The position numbers were made by a program, and so were the translations under genes. Positions 34,322 through 42,894 of a stretch of 64,000 bases of DNA are shown in pieces (position 1 is the stretch's first letter; each line of letters opens with the position of its first letter). Under the pieces are notes generated by a model, which was given only the letters and a program-made list of their open reading frames with translations, did no database searches and was not told the origin of the DNA. This DNA comes from Pararobbsia alpina (GTDB lineage: Bacteria; Pseudomonadota; Gammaproteobacteria; Burkholderiales; Burkholderiaceae): assembly GCF_902859895.1 (NCBI RefSeq), contig NZ_CADIKM010000026.1, forward strand, positions 1 through 64,000, in the 5' to 3' direction.

Positions 34322-36298
34322 ATGTCGTTCGTTGCCCTACATCGAGCGAGGTTTGATCTTGGTTCCGGTGTCGTGCTGGACATCGAATCGGCACTCGGAC
34401 AGGGCAGACCACTAGGCTCTTTTCAACCAATCCCCGGCTTGTTGGCTGCCGAGGAGGAATTGGATGCCGAAACCCTCGAATCAGGCGGCGTGCTGCCCAT
34501 GTGCTGGCGAGAGACCAATCAGCTATTTGAACCCTTCCAGCTTCGAGAAGACAGTGACTATTTCATAGACATCACCGTCCCGCTTTCCTTGGCCGATGTT
34601 AAGCAACAGGCCACGATTCATCCCGCTTGGCCGTTCGATCAGCGCCTGACCAGCGCGTTCAAACGGGAACCCGTTCGGCGTTGGAGGGAGGTACTTGTCG
34701 CCGGTCGTGCACATACGATCATTACAGCGCAATTGCGCCTGCGTTCTCATGCTGGCGTAATTCATTTTGCTACACAATTCGGCGGATACCTGCGTGCCGA
34801 GGTCGTGTGTCGGAAGCTACGGTACTTCGACGAGTTCAAGCTGCTACTAGATAAATTAGCTGAAAAGGCAGCGGAATTACTACTCGCCTACGACAGCCCC
34901 GTATCGCTATCGTTTTCCGTCAGTGAGGATCAGGCAGAAACCGAAGCCGCCTTGCACTTTCTCATGCGACATGTGATGTCGTCGGGAAACTTGCCTGTGG
35001 CAGTCGAAGAAATTCTGGCAAACCCGCATGTTCGCCTTCTCGAACAGACCGAAGCGACCCCGGTTGAGGAACTGGAGGAGGCCGATCCCGAACTGATCGT
35101 TGACAGCATCGATCTGCACACACTCTCTCTTGGTGGTCCGTTGTCGCGCGTATTTCGGGGCTTTACCCCGACCGAACTTCCAAGGCGTGAGGCGTTTGAG
35201 TCGCATGACACGCCTGAGAATCGCTACGCCAAGGCATTTCTTGAACACTGCCGCCTAATCGCCCAGCGCCTAGAGAACCTTATGGCTCTGCGCCGACGCA
35301 GAGCAGCCGAACGGGAAGCGCGGGTATGGGGCAATCTATTGGATGAGTTGCTGCAATACGGACTGTGGCGCGAAGTGGGTCCGCTGGCTCAGGTTCCGAC
35401 TAACTCGCAAGTCTTGTTGCGCAAGCGCGGCTATAAGGAGTTGTTTCGCTTCGACATCACACTACGCATGCGTCTTGCCCTAGCTTGGAAGCAGGGCGCG
35501 GAACTGGCTGATGGGCTGGTCGGCGATGTCCGACCGGTAAGCCACATCTACGAATACTGGTGTTTTTTCACGCTACGCGAAATTCTGTCAGAGATTTGCC
35601 CGCAAATCGGCGGCGGCGACTTCCTTACTGTGTCGAAGGATGGCTTGCGGATTCAACTGTCCAAAGGCCAACGCAGCGAGTGCAGGTTTGAGTTCGAATC
35701 CAAATCGGGCATCAAGGTCCACATCAGTCTTTTCTACAATAGGCGGTTCTCGCGGCCCAAGGCACCGCGAACTGATTGGTTTGGAAGCTACACCGCCTCG
35801 TTCGATCCTGATTTCAGCATAGTCGCCCGCATTCCGGGTCATCCTGCACATTGGTTTCATTTCGATGCCAAATATCGGCTTGATCGACAGGAAGCCGAGG
35901 ACCTTTTCCAATCGTCTGGCGATCAGGGCGGGGGCGAGAGCGAGCCCGCCGCAGAAACAGATTATACGGTCGAACTATCGCGGGTTCACAAGCAAGACGA
36001 CCTGTTCAAAATGCATACGTATCGCGACGGAATATTGGGTACGCGAGGAGCATATGTACTTTTCCCGGGTGACGGCGTTGGAGGGCAGGTACAAAACCCC
36101 AACCCCAACTTCTTCGTCCGGCACCCAAGTGCATTCGGTACAACGTCACCTCAAAGTGTGCCAAGCGTGGGAGCATTCCCTCTGGCACCGGAGCATTCAG
36201 GCACGCAGACAATGGCGGTGCGTGCCCTACTCTCGATGGCGTTTGAGGCAGTTGCATCAGGCTCAGGATACCGAGAAGAGGATGCATATTTCCCATAA
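34322..36298 (+). CDS. DUF2357/McrC-like PD-(D/E)XK nuclease
   Basis: This 658-aa protein is the probable cutting subunit paired with the McrB-like ATPase. The long N-terminal and middle regions (with ENRYAKAFLEHCRLIAQRLE) match the DUF2357 plan. The C-terminal nuclease core shows SFDPDFSIVARI (about 494), HFDAKYRLD (about 514; the D-x-K triad) and KMHTYRDGILGTRGAYVLFP, typical of the McrC-associated PD-(D/E)XK fold. It starts one base after the McrB stop with no clear Shine-Dalgarno, so translation is probably coupled. All expected catalytic residues appear intact. Confidence 0.85.
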   Translation: MSFVALHRARFDLGSGVVLDIESALGQGRPLGSFQPIPGLLAAEEELDAETLESGGVLPMCWRETNQLFEPFQLREDSDYFIDITVPLSLADVKQQATIHPAWPFDQRLTSAFKREPVRRWREVLVAGRAHTIITAQLRLRSHAGVIHFATQFGGYLRAEVVCRKLRYFDEFKLLLDKLAEKAAELLLAYDSPVSLSFSVSEDQAETEAALHFLMRHVMSSGNLPVAVEEILANPHVRLLEQTEATPVEELEEADPELIVDSIDLHTLSLGGPLSRVFRGFTPTELPRREAFESHDTPENRYAKAFLEHCRLIAQRLENLMALRRRRAAEREARVWGNLLDELLQYGLWREVGPLAQVPTNSQVLLRKRGYKELFRFDITLRMRLALAWKQGAELADGLVGDVRPVSHIYEYWCFFTLREILSEICPQIGGGDFLTVSKDGLRIQLSKGQRSECRFEFESKSGIKVHISLFYNRRFSRPKAPRTDWFGSYTASFDPDFSIVARIPGHPAHWFHFDAKYRLDRQEAEDLFQSSGDQGGGESEPAAETDYTVELSRVHKQDDLFKMHTYRDGILGTRGAYVLFPGDGVGGQVQNPNPNFFVRHPSAFGTTSPQSVPSVGAFPLAPEHSGTQTMAVRALLSMAFEAVASGSGYREEDAYFP

Positions 36299-37106
36299 TC
36301 CCAATGCGCAAGTGATCGCGGACATCGAGTCCTTTACAACTGAACGCGGGACAGCCTCGCAGCACCAATGGTTGCGATTGCAACAACTCCGGCCAGTCGT
36401 GCGGACAGTCCCTGCAATACATCGGTACGGGTCGCAGTCCGATGGTCGAACAGTATTCAACCAATGGTCGGCAGTGAATCACTGGCCGATACGGTCACGA
36501 CGCAAGGACTGAATGGTCAGCGGCACCATTCGGTCCACCGGTGCAACAGTGGTTCGGTAGCCCGCCTACCATTGCTATAGTGGCGCGGTACTGTTGATCG
36601 TCGGGACCAGCGTCACACATTACCATTGACATACCGAATATCAATTGTCTGTCGGCCATTGGTGGTACTACCGGACACTGCAATAGTGTGCTATCAGTCT
36701 GCCTACCATTGGTTCAATGGGTAGCTGCCGCCTGTCATTCACTAGTGGATCGTTCGCTACCACTGTCCGATGAACGGTAAGCCAGTGGCAGGTCCGCATC
36801 GCATTTCTGCCTATCAGTCGATGACAGTCACCAGAAGCGGTCCACCGGTCAATTAGTCTGCCGACATTGGTACACCGCCGTTACGCCTCCCGTCAGCAAC
36901 GGTCATCACAGTGGTAGATGCCGCGTCGCCAGTCGATCCGTCAGCCTGCGGCGCGTTCATGACGAAGGCGGTACAGTCTTTCAGAAATAGGTCAGACCGG
37001 TTCTGCACGATAGTCGCCGCACTGTAGCCACGAAAGTGATTGCCTTGCGCTTCATCTAGAAATTTATGATATGCCCCTTAAAGTCACGGAACCTTCGAAT
37101 CAACTT
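36299..37106. repeat. 0.8-kb non-coding block with degenerate ACCATTGGT and CAGTGG words
   Basis: No credible gene is seen here. Instead, short words recur on both strands. ACCAATGGT occurs at 36364 and 36460, and its complement core TACCATTG at 36568, 36622 and 36704, with further CATTGGT cores near 36657 and 36866. GCCTACCATTG occurs twice (36564, 36701) and CTATCAGTC twice. CAGTGG/CCACTG words are scattered throughout. Density falls off after about 36930. It may be an origin-like or partition-like protein-binding cluster; a decayed gene is the alternative. Confidence 0.5.
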
Positions 37107-37700
37107 TCAATGATGCGCGTTTATACTAGCGGTGACTTCGTTAGTTACGGCCTGCGACTGCTGAACTGCCAGTGCCATACCTGACGGTTTATCGGTAGTG
37201 CCGCCCTGTGCCGAAACCCTTTCGCCCTGTGCTTCGGCGTTCTCCTGTTGTACTATTCGTATCGCTTCTTGTTCAGCTTGTGCCATTCTGTCGGCCTTTT
37301 CCTCCTCCGACCTTTCGTAAGCGTCCTTAGCTGCATTGTTAATGGTAGTTGCGTGGTCGTAAGCTTCCTGTGACACGAAGCCACCGGGACAATGACGATA
37401 TGGGCACGGCTTGCCATCGAAATCAATCGGCGTCGCTATCTCGCGAGGATCATTGTTTGCCACAATTTGTTCTTTAATAGCCTTCATATGCGCCTTCGCG
37501 TCCAACGCCTTCTGTTCGGCGGGACTTGGTGCCGTTACTATCGAATACACCATGAATAAGAAGGCAACAAAAATCATAGCCAAGAATGCGCCGGGAAACG
37601 CCAACGCGAGTAACAGGCCACCCTCCCCGGACGTGAAATCCGAAGCTGAACCATATGCAGATACATTACGACCTACGCGTACTCTATATCGAATAGACAT
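37107..37700 (-). CDS. single-span membrane protein with coiled-coil tail
   Basis: The 197-aa product starts MSIRYRVRVGRNVSAYGSAS, has one strong membrane segment (LLLALAFPGAFLAMIFVAFL onward, about 30-55), then a region with CPYRHCPGG (possible metal or disulfide pair), and a charged Gln/Glu-rich helical tail. GGGGAG precedes the ATG at 37700; the longer frame to 37826 lacks support. No family is recognised. It is the last gene of a reverse-strand run with YbjN-like and DUF3293 genes, though gaps of 82-210 bp separate them. Confidence 0.6.
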   Translation of the reverse strand: MSIRYRVRVGRNVSAYGSASDFTSGEGGLLLALAFPGAFLAMIFVAFLFMVYSIVTAPSPAEQKALDAKAHMKAIKEQIVANNDPREIATPIDFDGKPCPYRHCPGGFVSQEAYDHATTINNAAKDAYERSEEEKADRMAQAEQEAIRIVQQENAEAQGERVSAQGGTTDKPSGMALAVQQSQAVTNEVTASINAHH

Positions 37701-37910
37701 AATCTCCCCTTGGTTTGTTAACTTCGGTTGACTGCGTAAAAAATCGCGGACATCCTGACCCACGTTCTCGTATGCGAAGCATCGTGCCGCTTGGTCATTT
37801 CCCCCGCCAGTCGGGCAGCCCGTCACTCCGCGTTCGGGTCAACCGTGAACGTCACGGTCTCTCCTCCGCCCGTCAATACCGACGCTTCCGGCCACAATGT
37901 TCACGCGAGG

Positions 37911-38369
37911 TCAGTTGAGCAGATTTGCCGTGGGAGGGGTTCGACTTTCCTCGAAATCAATCAGGCCGCTCTCGTTCTGTGTATGCACTACGAAGTCGAG
38001 GAGTGACCCGAAACGTTGGACGATGGCTGCAAACTGTCCCGCGATCAGCCCGTGTCCATACGGCATGACGTATGTAACTGTGACATCTTCATCGTCGTCG
38101 AGCGTGAACGTCGCCAGAAAGATCGATGCGTTCAGTCGGTGCTCAAGTTCACGTTTTTTGGCGGTGGGTTCGTCACTACGCAATGGCAGGTAGGTACTCA
38201 GTCGAATGAATTGAGGCGAATCGTGAAGCGTGACGGAATAGCCGATACCCGCACCGGTACGCAGTGAAATTTGATTGTCTTCAACGCCTTGAACAACAAA
38301 GCCGCTATTGCTCAGATGCTCGGACAGTACTTCAATTGACACTTCTTCTTCTTTCCACACTGGTGTCAT
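37911..38369 (-). CDS. YbjN-like (type III chaperone fold) protein
   Basis: The 152-aa protein resembles the YbjN family: an N-terminal helix plus strand (VEDNQISLRTGAGIGYSVTL), a central HRLNASIFLATFTLDDDEDV, the typical VTYVMPYGHGLIAGQFAAIV and the final helix FGSLLDFVVHTQNESG. Such proteins have a secretion-chaperone-like fold and regulate diverse processes; the role here is unknown. The start is ATG 38369. Confidence 0.65.
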   Translation of the reverse strand: MTPVWKEEEVSIEVLSEHLSNSGFVVQGVEDNQISLRTGAGIGYSVTLHDSPQFIRLSTYLPLRSDEPTAKKRELEHRLNASIFLATFTLDDDEDVTVTYVMPYGHGLIAGQFAAIVQRFGSLLDFVVHTQNESGLIDFEESRTPPTANLLN

Positions 38370-38451
38370 GGCATTTTCCGTTCGTGAAGGAAGCGTTCGC
38401 AGGAGCGACTCGCGACATAAAAGATAGATGCTCGGCCGGTCGTGCGGTGAA

Positions 38452-38883
38452 CTACCGCAGAAGTACTAACTGCGGCACAGCATCATCACCCGACCATACA
38501 ATCGCGTTCTGTGCAAATTGCTTTCCGATTGCCTTGGCATTTTCCAACGACACACCAAGCACCAAAAAGCTTTCCTCCGCAGGCCAGCCGTTGGAAGGAA
38601 GCTCGCCGATACCTTCAATGAAGATCAGGCCGCGCTGCGCTAGATCATTAGCCAATGCCTGCTGACGATGAACGTTGGACGCAACGTCAGCATCCTGCCT
38701 GCTGAACGGGTTGCAGGCGGTGATAAAGGCGCTGCACGTAACACCGGCAGCCTTATGCAATGCTGCCAGCGGCTGGTTGGCTTCACCGACAATCAACATC
38801 GTGGGCGCGTTGCCCAATACGCGATAGTGGGTCTCCCGATACGCTTGAATGGTATCGCGAGGAATGGCTGTGGCTGAAGACAA
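38452..38883 (-). CDS. DUF3293 domain protein
   Basis: The 143-aa product fits the DUF3293 family closely: IQAYRETHYRVLG, VTCSAFITACNPFSRQDADV, the Asn/Arg-rich SNVHRQQALANDL, and the C-terminal WPAEESFLVLGVSLENAKAI followed by FAQNAIVWSGDDAVPQLVLL. Function of the family is not established. The start appears to be TTG at 38883. Its Shine-Dalgarno GGAGGG is the distal arm of the terminator hairpin at 38886-38905, so translation might depend on how that RNA folds. Confidence 0.75.
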   Translation of the reverse strand: MSSATAIPRDTIQAYRETHYRVLGNAPTMLIVGEANQPLAALHKAAGVTCSAFITACNPFSRQDADVASNVHRQQALANDLAQRGLIFIEGIGELPSNGWPAEESFLVLGVSLENAKAIGKQFAQNAIVWSGDDAVPQLVLLR

Positions 38884-38905
38884 AAACCCTCCGTATAAGG
38901 AGGGT
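38882..38905 (-). terminator. terminator downstream of int overlapping the DUF3293 ribosome site
   Basis: On the reverse strand ACCCTCC (38899-38905) pairs with GGAGGGT (38886-38892) around a 6-nt loop and is followed by TTTT. It lies about 180 bp after the integrase stop and directly before the DUF3293 TTG start, whose GGAGGG forms one stem arm. Confidence 0.6.
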
Positions 38906-39082
38906 CGGTGCTTTACCCGCTTGGTTGCTCCTCAATGAGCCACATCCGCTTTCGCGATCCACCTTGCCCGGGAAGGCAGGTTGGCTTGGGCACCGACCCA
39001 ATTCAGAATGTCCGCCGATTGGAACACAGGTGGTCAGCGTGCGTCAAGCGTCTGGACGCCGCATGCAGGCATTGTCGGAAGA

Positions 39083-40234
39083 TCAATCTGACAAGTTGTA
39101 AATTGACTGTCCGGCACGCGACATGATTACGGTCTGAATGCTTTTTAGCGACTCCGCAACATCTTTGGCGTTGAGGCTGACGTAGTGACGGTGCAGTACG
39201 TCGCCGCGCTTCGGTGCGTGTCCCAGAATCCGTCGCAAGATGGCGTCTCCAATCGCCAACCGTGCGCCGACGCTTGCGAGAAGTTTTCTCAGATCATGGA
39301 GTGTGAATTCTGGCGCTCCCGACCGCTTCGCCATCTCCGTTACATGATCGGCTGAAAGCCCATCGAACAATTGATGTTCCGGCCTCAGTCCCGCGCAACG
39401 CCGATCTAAGACTTGGCGCATCTGTATGGTGATCGGCAACGAGTGCGGCCTCTTCCCTTTCGTCTCCGGGATCGTGAGTACGCCGCTGGCGAAGTCAACA
39501 TCGCAACATCGGACGGCACGGCCCTCATTTTTCCGAAGTCCCGTGAGCGCGATCAGGCGTAGATAGTCGCCCTGTTTTTCGGTAAGGCAATCGACCGCAT
39601 TCCACCATGCGAGAAGGTCGCTCTCATCAAGGTTTCTCGCACGCGGTTGCGGTCGATCAGGCATCAGACCCGCAGCACTCAGGCGGAGAAAAGGGCTTTC
39701 AATGCTGACGCCGTGGACCGCGAAGAGATACTTGATGATCGAACCAACAATCCCGCGACCTAGATCGACTATTGCAGCGCCCCTCGTCTGGGCGAACGCA
39801 TAGCAGTGATCGCCGAATGCCGGTTCCTTCAAGGCTGAAACCGGTCTGTCAAACCAGTCGGCGAAATGCGTTTTCAGGAGTGACTCGTATCGCGCCAAGC
39901 TGGACGCCTTCACCTTCTTCGCCTTCGCGTATTCCGGCAGCACCTGCCGAAGGGTCGGCAACTGCGCCCGAACGGGTACCACGATGTATTCCCCGGACCG
40001 GCACCGGCGAAGTATCGGCAGTGCCAATTCGCGGGCTTCGTCAACTGTAATCAGCGGCCATCGCCCGAGAGTGACCCGTATTTGCCGTCCGCCAACACTA
40101 GTCGCAACGACGAACGTATTGGTACGCGCTCCAATTCTGAGACAAAGACCGCAGAGCGTTCGGTCTCTCACCGTAGCCCCGACCTTGCCCAGACCCTTGC
40201 GAATCAGGGCATCCGAAAGAGTTACAATCGCCAT
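39083..40234 (-). CDS. int: tyrosine integrase of the island
   Basis: The integrase catalyses site-specific insertion and excision. The 383-aa protein has an N-terminal arm-binding region (VTLSDALIRKGLGKVG, RQIRVTLGRWPLITVDEAR), a core-binding domain, and a catalytic domain with Arg in LTGLRKNEGRAVR (about 230), HDLRK (about 310, usual HxxR), the LGHAPKRG box (about 335) and a nucleophile Tyr in HRHYVSLN (about 346). All catalytic residues are present. ATG 40234 is preferred; the frame opens at a GTG inside the right arm-type repeat. Placement beside attR, reading away from ychF, is typical. Confidence 0.92.
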   Translation of the reverse strand: MAIVTLSDALIRKGLGKVGATVRDRTLCGLCLRIGARTNTFVVATSVGGRQIRVTLGRWPLITVDEARELALPILRRCRSGEYIVVPVRAQLPTLRQVLPEYAKAKKVKASSLARYESLLKTHFADWFDRPVSALKEPAFGDHCYAFAQTRGAAIVDLGRGIVGSIIKYLFAVHGVSIESPFLRLSAAGLMPDRPQPRARNLDESDLLAWWNAVDCLTEKQGDYLRLIALTGLRKNEGRAVRCCDVDFASGVLTIPETKGKRPHSLPITIQMRQVLDRRCAGLRPEHQLFDGLSADHVTEMAKRSGAPEFTLHDLRKLLASVGARLAIGDAILRRILGHAPKRGDVLHRHYVSLNAKDVAESLKSIQTVIMSRAGQSIYNLSD

Positions 40235-40242
40235 TTTCGTGT

Positions 40243-40261
40243 ACAAAACTCGCACAAAATC
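40243..40261 (+). repeat. right arm-type site candidate of the integrase
   Basis: ACAAAACTCGCACAAAATC lies 133 bp inside attR and just upstream of the integrase ATG. It matches the left copy at 17210-17228 in 18 of 19 bases. Binding here could both build the recombination complex and repress int. Confidence 0.6.
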
Positions 40262-40393
40262 GTTGAGCCAACGCCCCGATTCGTGCCGTTTGTCACTTTC
40301 CCGAATTCACCTTGCGGCTGTCGCATTCCGACTATCGCCGGATACAGTGCAACACTCTGAACAGTCGCAAATCAATGATTTATAAGGTTTTCC

Positions 40394-40495
40394 CATGAGT
40401 CTCAAATGCGGCATCGTCGGCCTGCCGAACGTGGGCAAGTCCACGCTATTCAACGCGCTGACCAAGGCCGGCATTGCCGCCGAGAACTATCCGTT
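40394..40495 (+). repeat. attR: 102-bp copy of the ychF 5' end
   Basis: Identical to 17044-17145. Here the repeat runs on without interruption into the remaining 330 codons of ychF. The sequence to its left is island DNA, so it restores the coding sequence but replaces the native upstream region. Confidence 0.92.
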
Positions 40496-41489
40496 CTGCA
40501 CCATCGAGCCGAACGTCGGCGTCGTCGAAGTGCCGGACTCGCGCCTGGGCAAGATCTCCGAGATCGTCAAGCCCGAGCGCATCGTGCCGGCCGTGGTCGA
40601 GTTCGTCGACATCGCCGGGCTGGTGGCGGGTGCCTCGAAGGGTGAGGGCCTGGGCAACCAGTTCCTTGCGAACATCCGCGAAACCGACGCGATCACCCAT
40701 GTCGTGCGCTGCTTTACCGACGACAACGTGATCCACGTGTCCGGCAAAGTCGATCCCCTCTCCGATATCGAGGTGATCAACACCGAACTCGCCCTCGCCG
40801 ACCTCGCGACCGTCGAAAAGGCGCTGTCGCGCTACACCAAGGCCGCCAAGTCGGGCAACGACAAGGAAGCCGCGAAACTCGTCGCCGTGCTCGACAAAGT
40901 GCAGAAGCAGCTCGACCAGGCCAAGCCCGTGCGCGCGCTCGACCTCAACGAGGACGAGCTGGCCGTGATCAAGCCCTTCTGCCTGATCACCGCCAAGCCG
41001 ACCATGTACGTCGCAAACGTGAAGGACGATGGCTTCAAGGACAATCCTTACCTTGAGGCAGTTGAAAAGCACGCCGCTGCCGAGAAAGCGCCGGTCGTCG
41101 CCGTCTGCGCGGCCATCGAAGCCGAAATTGGCGATCTCTCCGACGAAGACAAGGCCGTGTTCCTCGCCGACATGGGCATGGAAGAGCCGGGCCTCGATCG
41201 CGTGATCCGCGCCGGCTTCCGCCTGCTCGGTCTGCAGACCTACTTCACGGCCGGCGTGAAGGAAGTGCGCGCGTGGACGATCCATGTCGGCGACACCGCG
41301 CCGCAGGCAGCGGGCGTGATCCACACCGATTTCGAACGCGGCTTCATCCGTGCGCAGACCATTGCTTATGACGACTTCATCGCAAACAAGGGCGAAGCCG
41401 GCGCGAAGGAAGCCGGCAAGATGCGCGCGGAAGGCAAGGAGTACGTCGTCAAGGACGGCGATGTGATGAACTTCCTGTTCAACGTCTAG
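40395..41489 (+). CDS. ychF: redox-regulated ATPase/GTPase YchF (Obg family)
   Basis: YchF (OLA1) hydrolyses ATP, binds ribosomes and influences oxidative-stress responses and translation. The 364-aa product is full length: G1 [20 protein letters not shown], the switch region [20 protein letters not shown], the atypical G4 segment (NVKDD near TMYVAN), and the C-terminal TGS domain with [17 protein letters not shown]-like residues and [17 protein letters not shown]. The first 34 codons are supplied by attR. AAGG precedes the ATG. The upstream 140 bp is island DNA with a possible TTATAA -10 at 40380-40385, so expression may differ from the original. Confidence 0.95.
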   Translation: MSLKCGIVGLPNVGKSTLFNALTKAGIAAENYPFCTIEPNVGVVEVPDSRLGKISEIVKPERIVPAVVEFVDIAGLVAGASKGEGLGNQFLANIRETDAITHVVRCFTDDNVIHVSGKVDPLSDIEVINTELALADLATVEKALSRYTKAAKSGNDKEAAKLVAVLDKVQKQLDQAKPVRALDLNEDELAVIKPFCLITAKPTMYVANVKDDGFKDNPYLEAVEKHAAAEKAPVVAVCAAIEAEIGDLSDEDKAVFLADMGMEEPGLDRVIRAGFRLLGLQTYFTAGVKEVRAWTIHVGDTAPQAAGVIHTDFERGFIRAQTIAYDDFIANKGEAGAKEAGKMRAEGKEYVVKDGDVMNFLFNV

Positions 41490-41552
41490 GACGCAGTCGG
41501 CTCGGACGATTTCGAACGCTTCGCCCTCCCTTGCAGGCACGAGAGATTTGCC

Positions 41553-42821
41553 ATGTTCGACAACATTGCCGACTTGACCGAAAAGATCCGTCTTGGCGAG
41601 GATTCTTTCTTGGAACTGAAGGAAGTTCGCTTATCGGGAAGCCGCGTTTCGGCGCCTCGTCGCGACTCGCTGGCGGACGAGCTCGCGGCGTTCGCCAACA
41701 GCCGCGGAGGCGTATGCGTTTTGGGGGTGGCCGACAATCGCGAGGTGGTTGGCATCGCCCTCGATCAGCTCGACAGTGTCGAGGACTTCATCCGCGAACT
41801 TTGCATTTCAGCGATCACGCCGCCCTTGGCTCCTGTCATCGAGCGCCTGAGTCTTCCGAGCAACACTGGTGCGATGCTTCCGGTCATTAAGGTCGAGGTG
41901 CCGAGTAGCTTGTTCGTGCACAGGAGCCCGGGCGGCTACCTTCATCGGGTCGGGAGCGCCAAGCGAGAGATGGCGCCGGACTACCTTGCGCGGTTGTTCC
42001 AGCAACGCAGTCAGGCACGCATTATTCGTTTCGACGAACAGCCCGTGCCGGGGGTCACGCTCGACGATTTGTCTCCCGAACTCTGGCAGCGCTTCCGCAG
42101 TCCTCGACTGACCGAACGCCGCGAAGTCCTTCTCGACAAGCTGGCGATGGCCCGGCCCGACACAGATGGCATACTTCGTCCGACCGTTGCCGGCGTCCTA
42201 ATGGCAAGTCGCGACCCTCGCCGCTGGCTGCCCAATGCCTTTATACAGGCCGTGGCCTACCGGGGAACTGAAATTCTGCCGCACGCCGGGCAGCACTATC
42301 AGATCGATGCACGAGACATCACGGGCCCGTTGGATCAACAAGTGCTGGAGGCCTGCCACTTTGTCGGAAGGAATATGCGAGTGGAAGCCATCAAGCAGAT
42401 GGGCCGGCGCGATCTTCCACAATTCGACCTGACCGCCGTGTTCGAAGCCATGGTCAACGCAGTCGCGCACCGCGACTACTCGATCTACGGCGCGAAGATC
42501 CGCCTGCGTCTTTTTTCTGACCGGCTCGAACTCTATTCGCCAGGGGCAATTCCGAACACGATGACGGTCGAGAGCCTCCCCTATCGCCAGGCCGCCAGGA
42601 ACGAAGCCATCACCAGCCTGTTGGCCCAATGTCCAATCCCCGAGGATGAACAGATCCTCACTGATCGAAACGCCATGATGGACAAGCGTGGCGAAGGCGT
42701 GCGAGTCATCCTGGACAGCAGCGAACGCCTGTCCGGAAAACACGCCTATTACCGATTGATCGACGAGTCGGAATTGTTGTTGGTCATTCCGGCCGCGTCG
42801 TTTTCCGAAGCTCCCGATTGA
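41553..42821 (+). CDS. AlbA_2 domain ATP-binding protein (RecG-like regulator family)
   Basis: The 422-aa product joins an AlbA_2 (Schlafen-type) domain, with EDSFLELKEV, DELAAFANSRGGVCVLGVAD and YLHRVGSAKREM, to a C-terminal GHKL-like ATPase region with VFEAMVNAVAHRDYSIYGAK and RLFSDRLELYSPG. Proteins of this plan are usually labelled ATP-binding or transcriptional regulators; some act in defence. It lies 63 bp after ychF on the host side of attR, so it is not inside the repeat-defined island. Its codon bias is intermediate. Confidence 0.82.
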   Translation: MFDNIADLTEKIRLGEDSFLELKEVRLSGSRVSAPRRDSLADELAAFANSRGGVCVLGVADNREVVGIALDQLDSVEDFIRELCISAITPPLAPVIERLSLPSNTGAMLPVIKVEVPSSLFVHRSPGGYLHRVGSAKREMAPDYLARLFQQRSQARIIRFDEQPVPGVTLDDLSPELWQRFRSPRLTERREVLLDKLAMARPDTDGILRPTVAGVLMASRDPRRWLPNAFIQAVAYRGTEILPHAGQHYQIDARDITGPLDQQVLEACHFVGRNMRVEAIKQMGRRDLPQFDLTAVFEAMVNAVAHRDYSIYGAKIRLRLFSDRLELYSPGAIPNTMTVESLPYRQAARNEAITSLLAQCPIPEDEQILTDRNAMMDKRGEGVRVILDSSERLSGKHAYYRLIDESELLLVIPAASFSEAPD

Positions 42822-42894
42822 TCGTTCGCTGAACGTACCCCGGCACAAGCGTCGAGTTACTCACAATAAAAAGAAGCACCTCGAGGAAAATCCA

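Larger units (their letters stand above)
17044..40495. mobile_element. genomic island integrated at the 5' end of ychF
   Basis: The 23.3-kb segment is bounded by a 102-bp perfect direct repeat of the first 34 codons of ychF. It carries a tyrosine integrase next to the right repeat, a P4-type primase-helicase, two serine recombinases, an IS3 remnant and several nuclease modules. Its genes have visibly lower GC and weaker codon bias than the flanks. No capsid, tail or conjugation genes are seen, so it resembles a satellite-like integrative element that replicates after excision and depends on others for transfer. Confidence 0.9.

Noticed and set aside
32311-36298. BREX or DISARM locus
   Set aside because: No PglZ, BrxL, helicase-DUF1998 or other diagnostic partner is present; the set is McrBC-like with a methyltransferase.
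36299-37106. CRISPR array
   Set aside because: Repeats are 8-11 bases, degenerate, irregularly spaced and on both strands; no cas gene is nearby.
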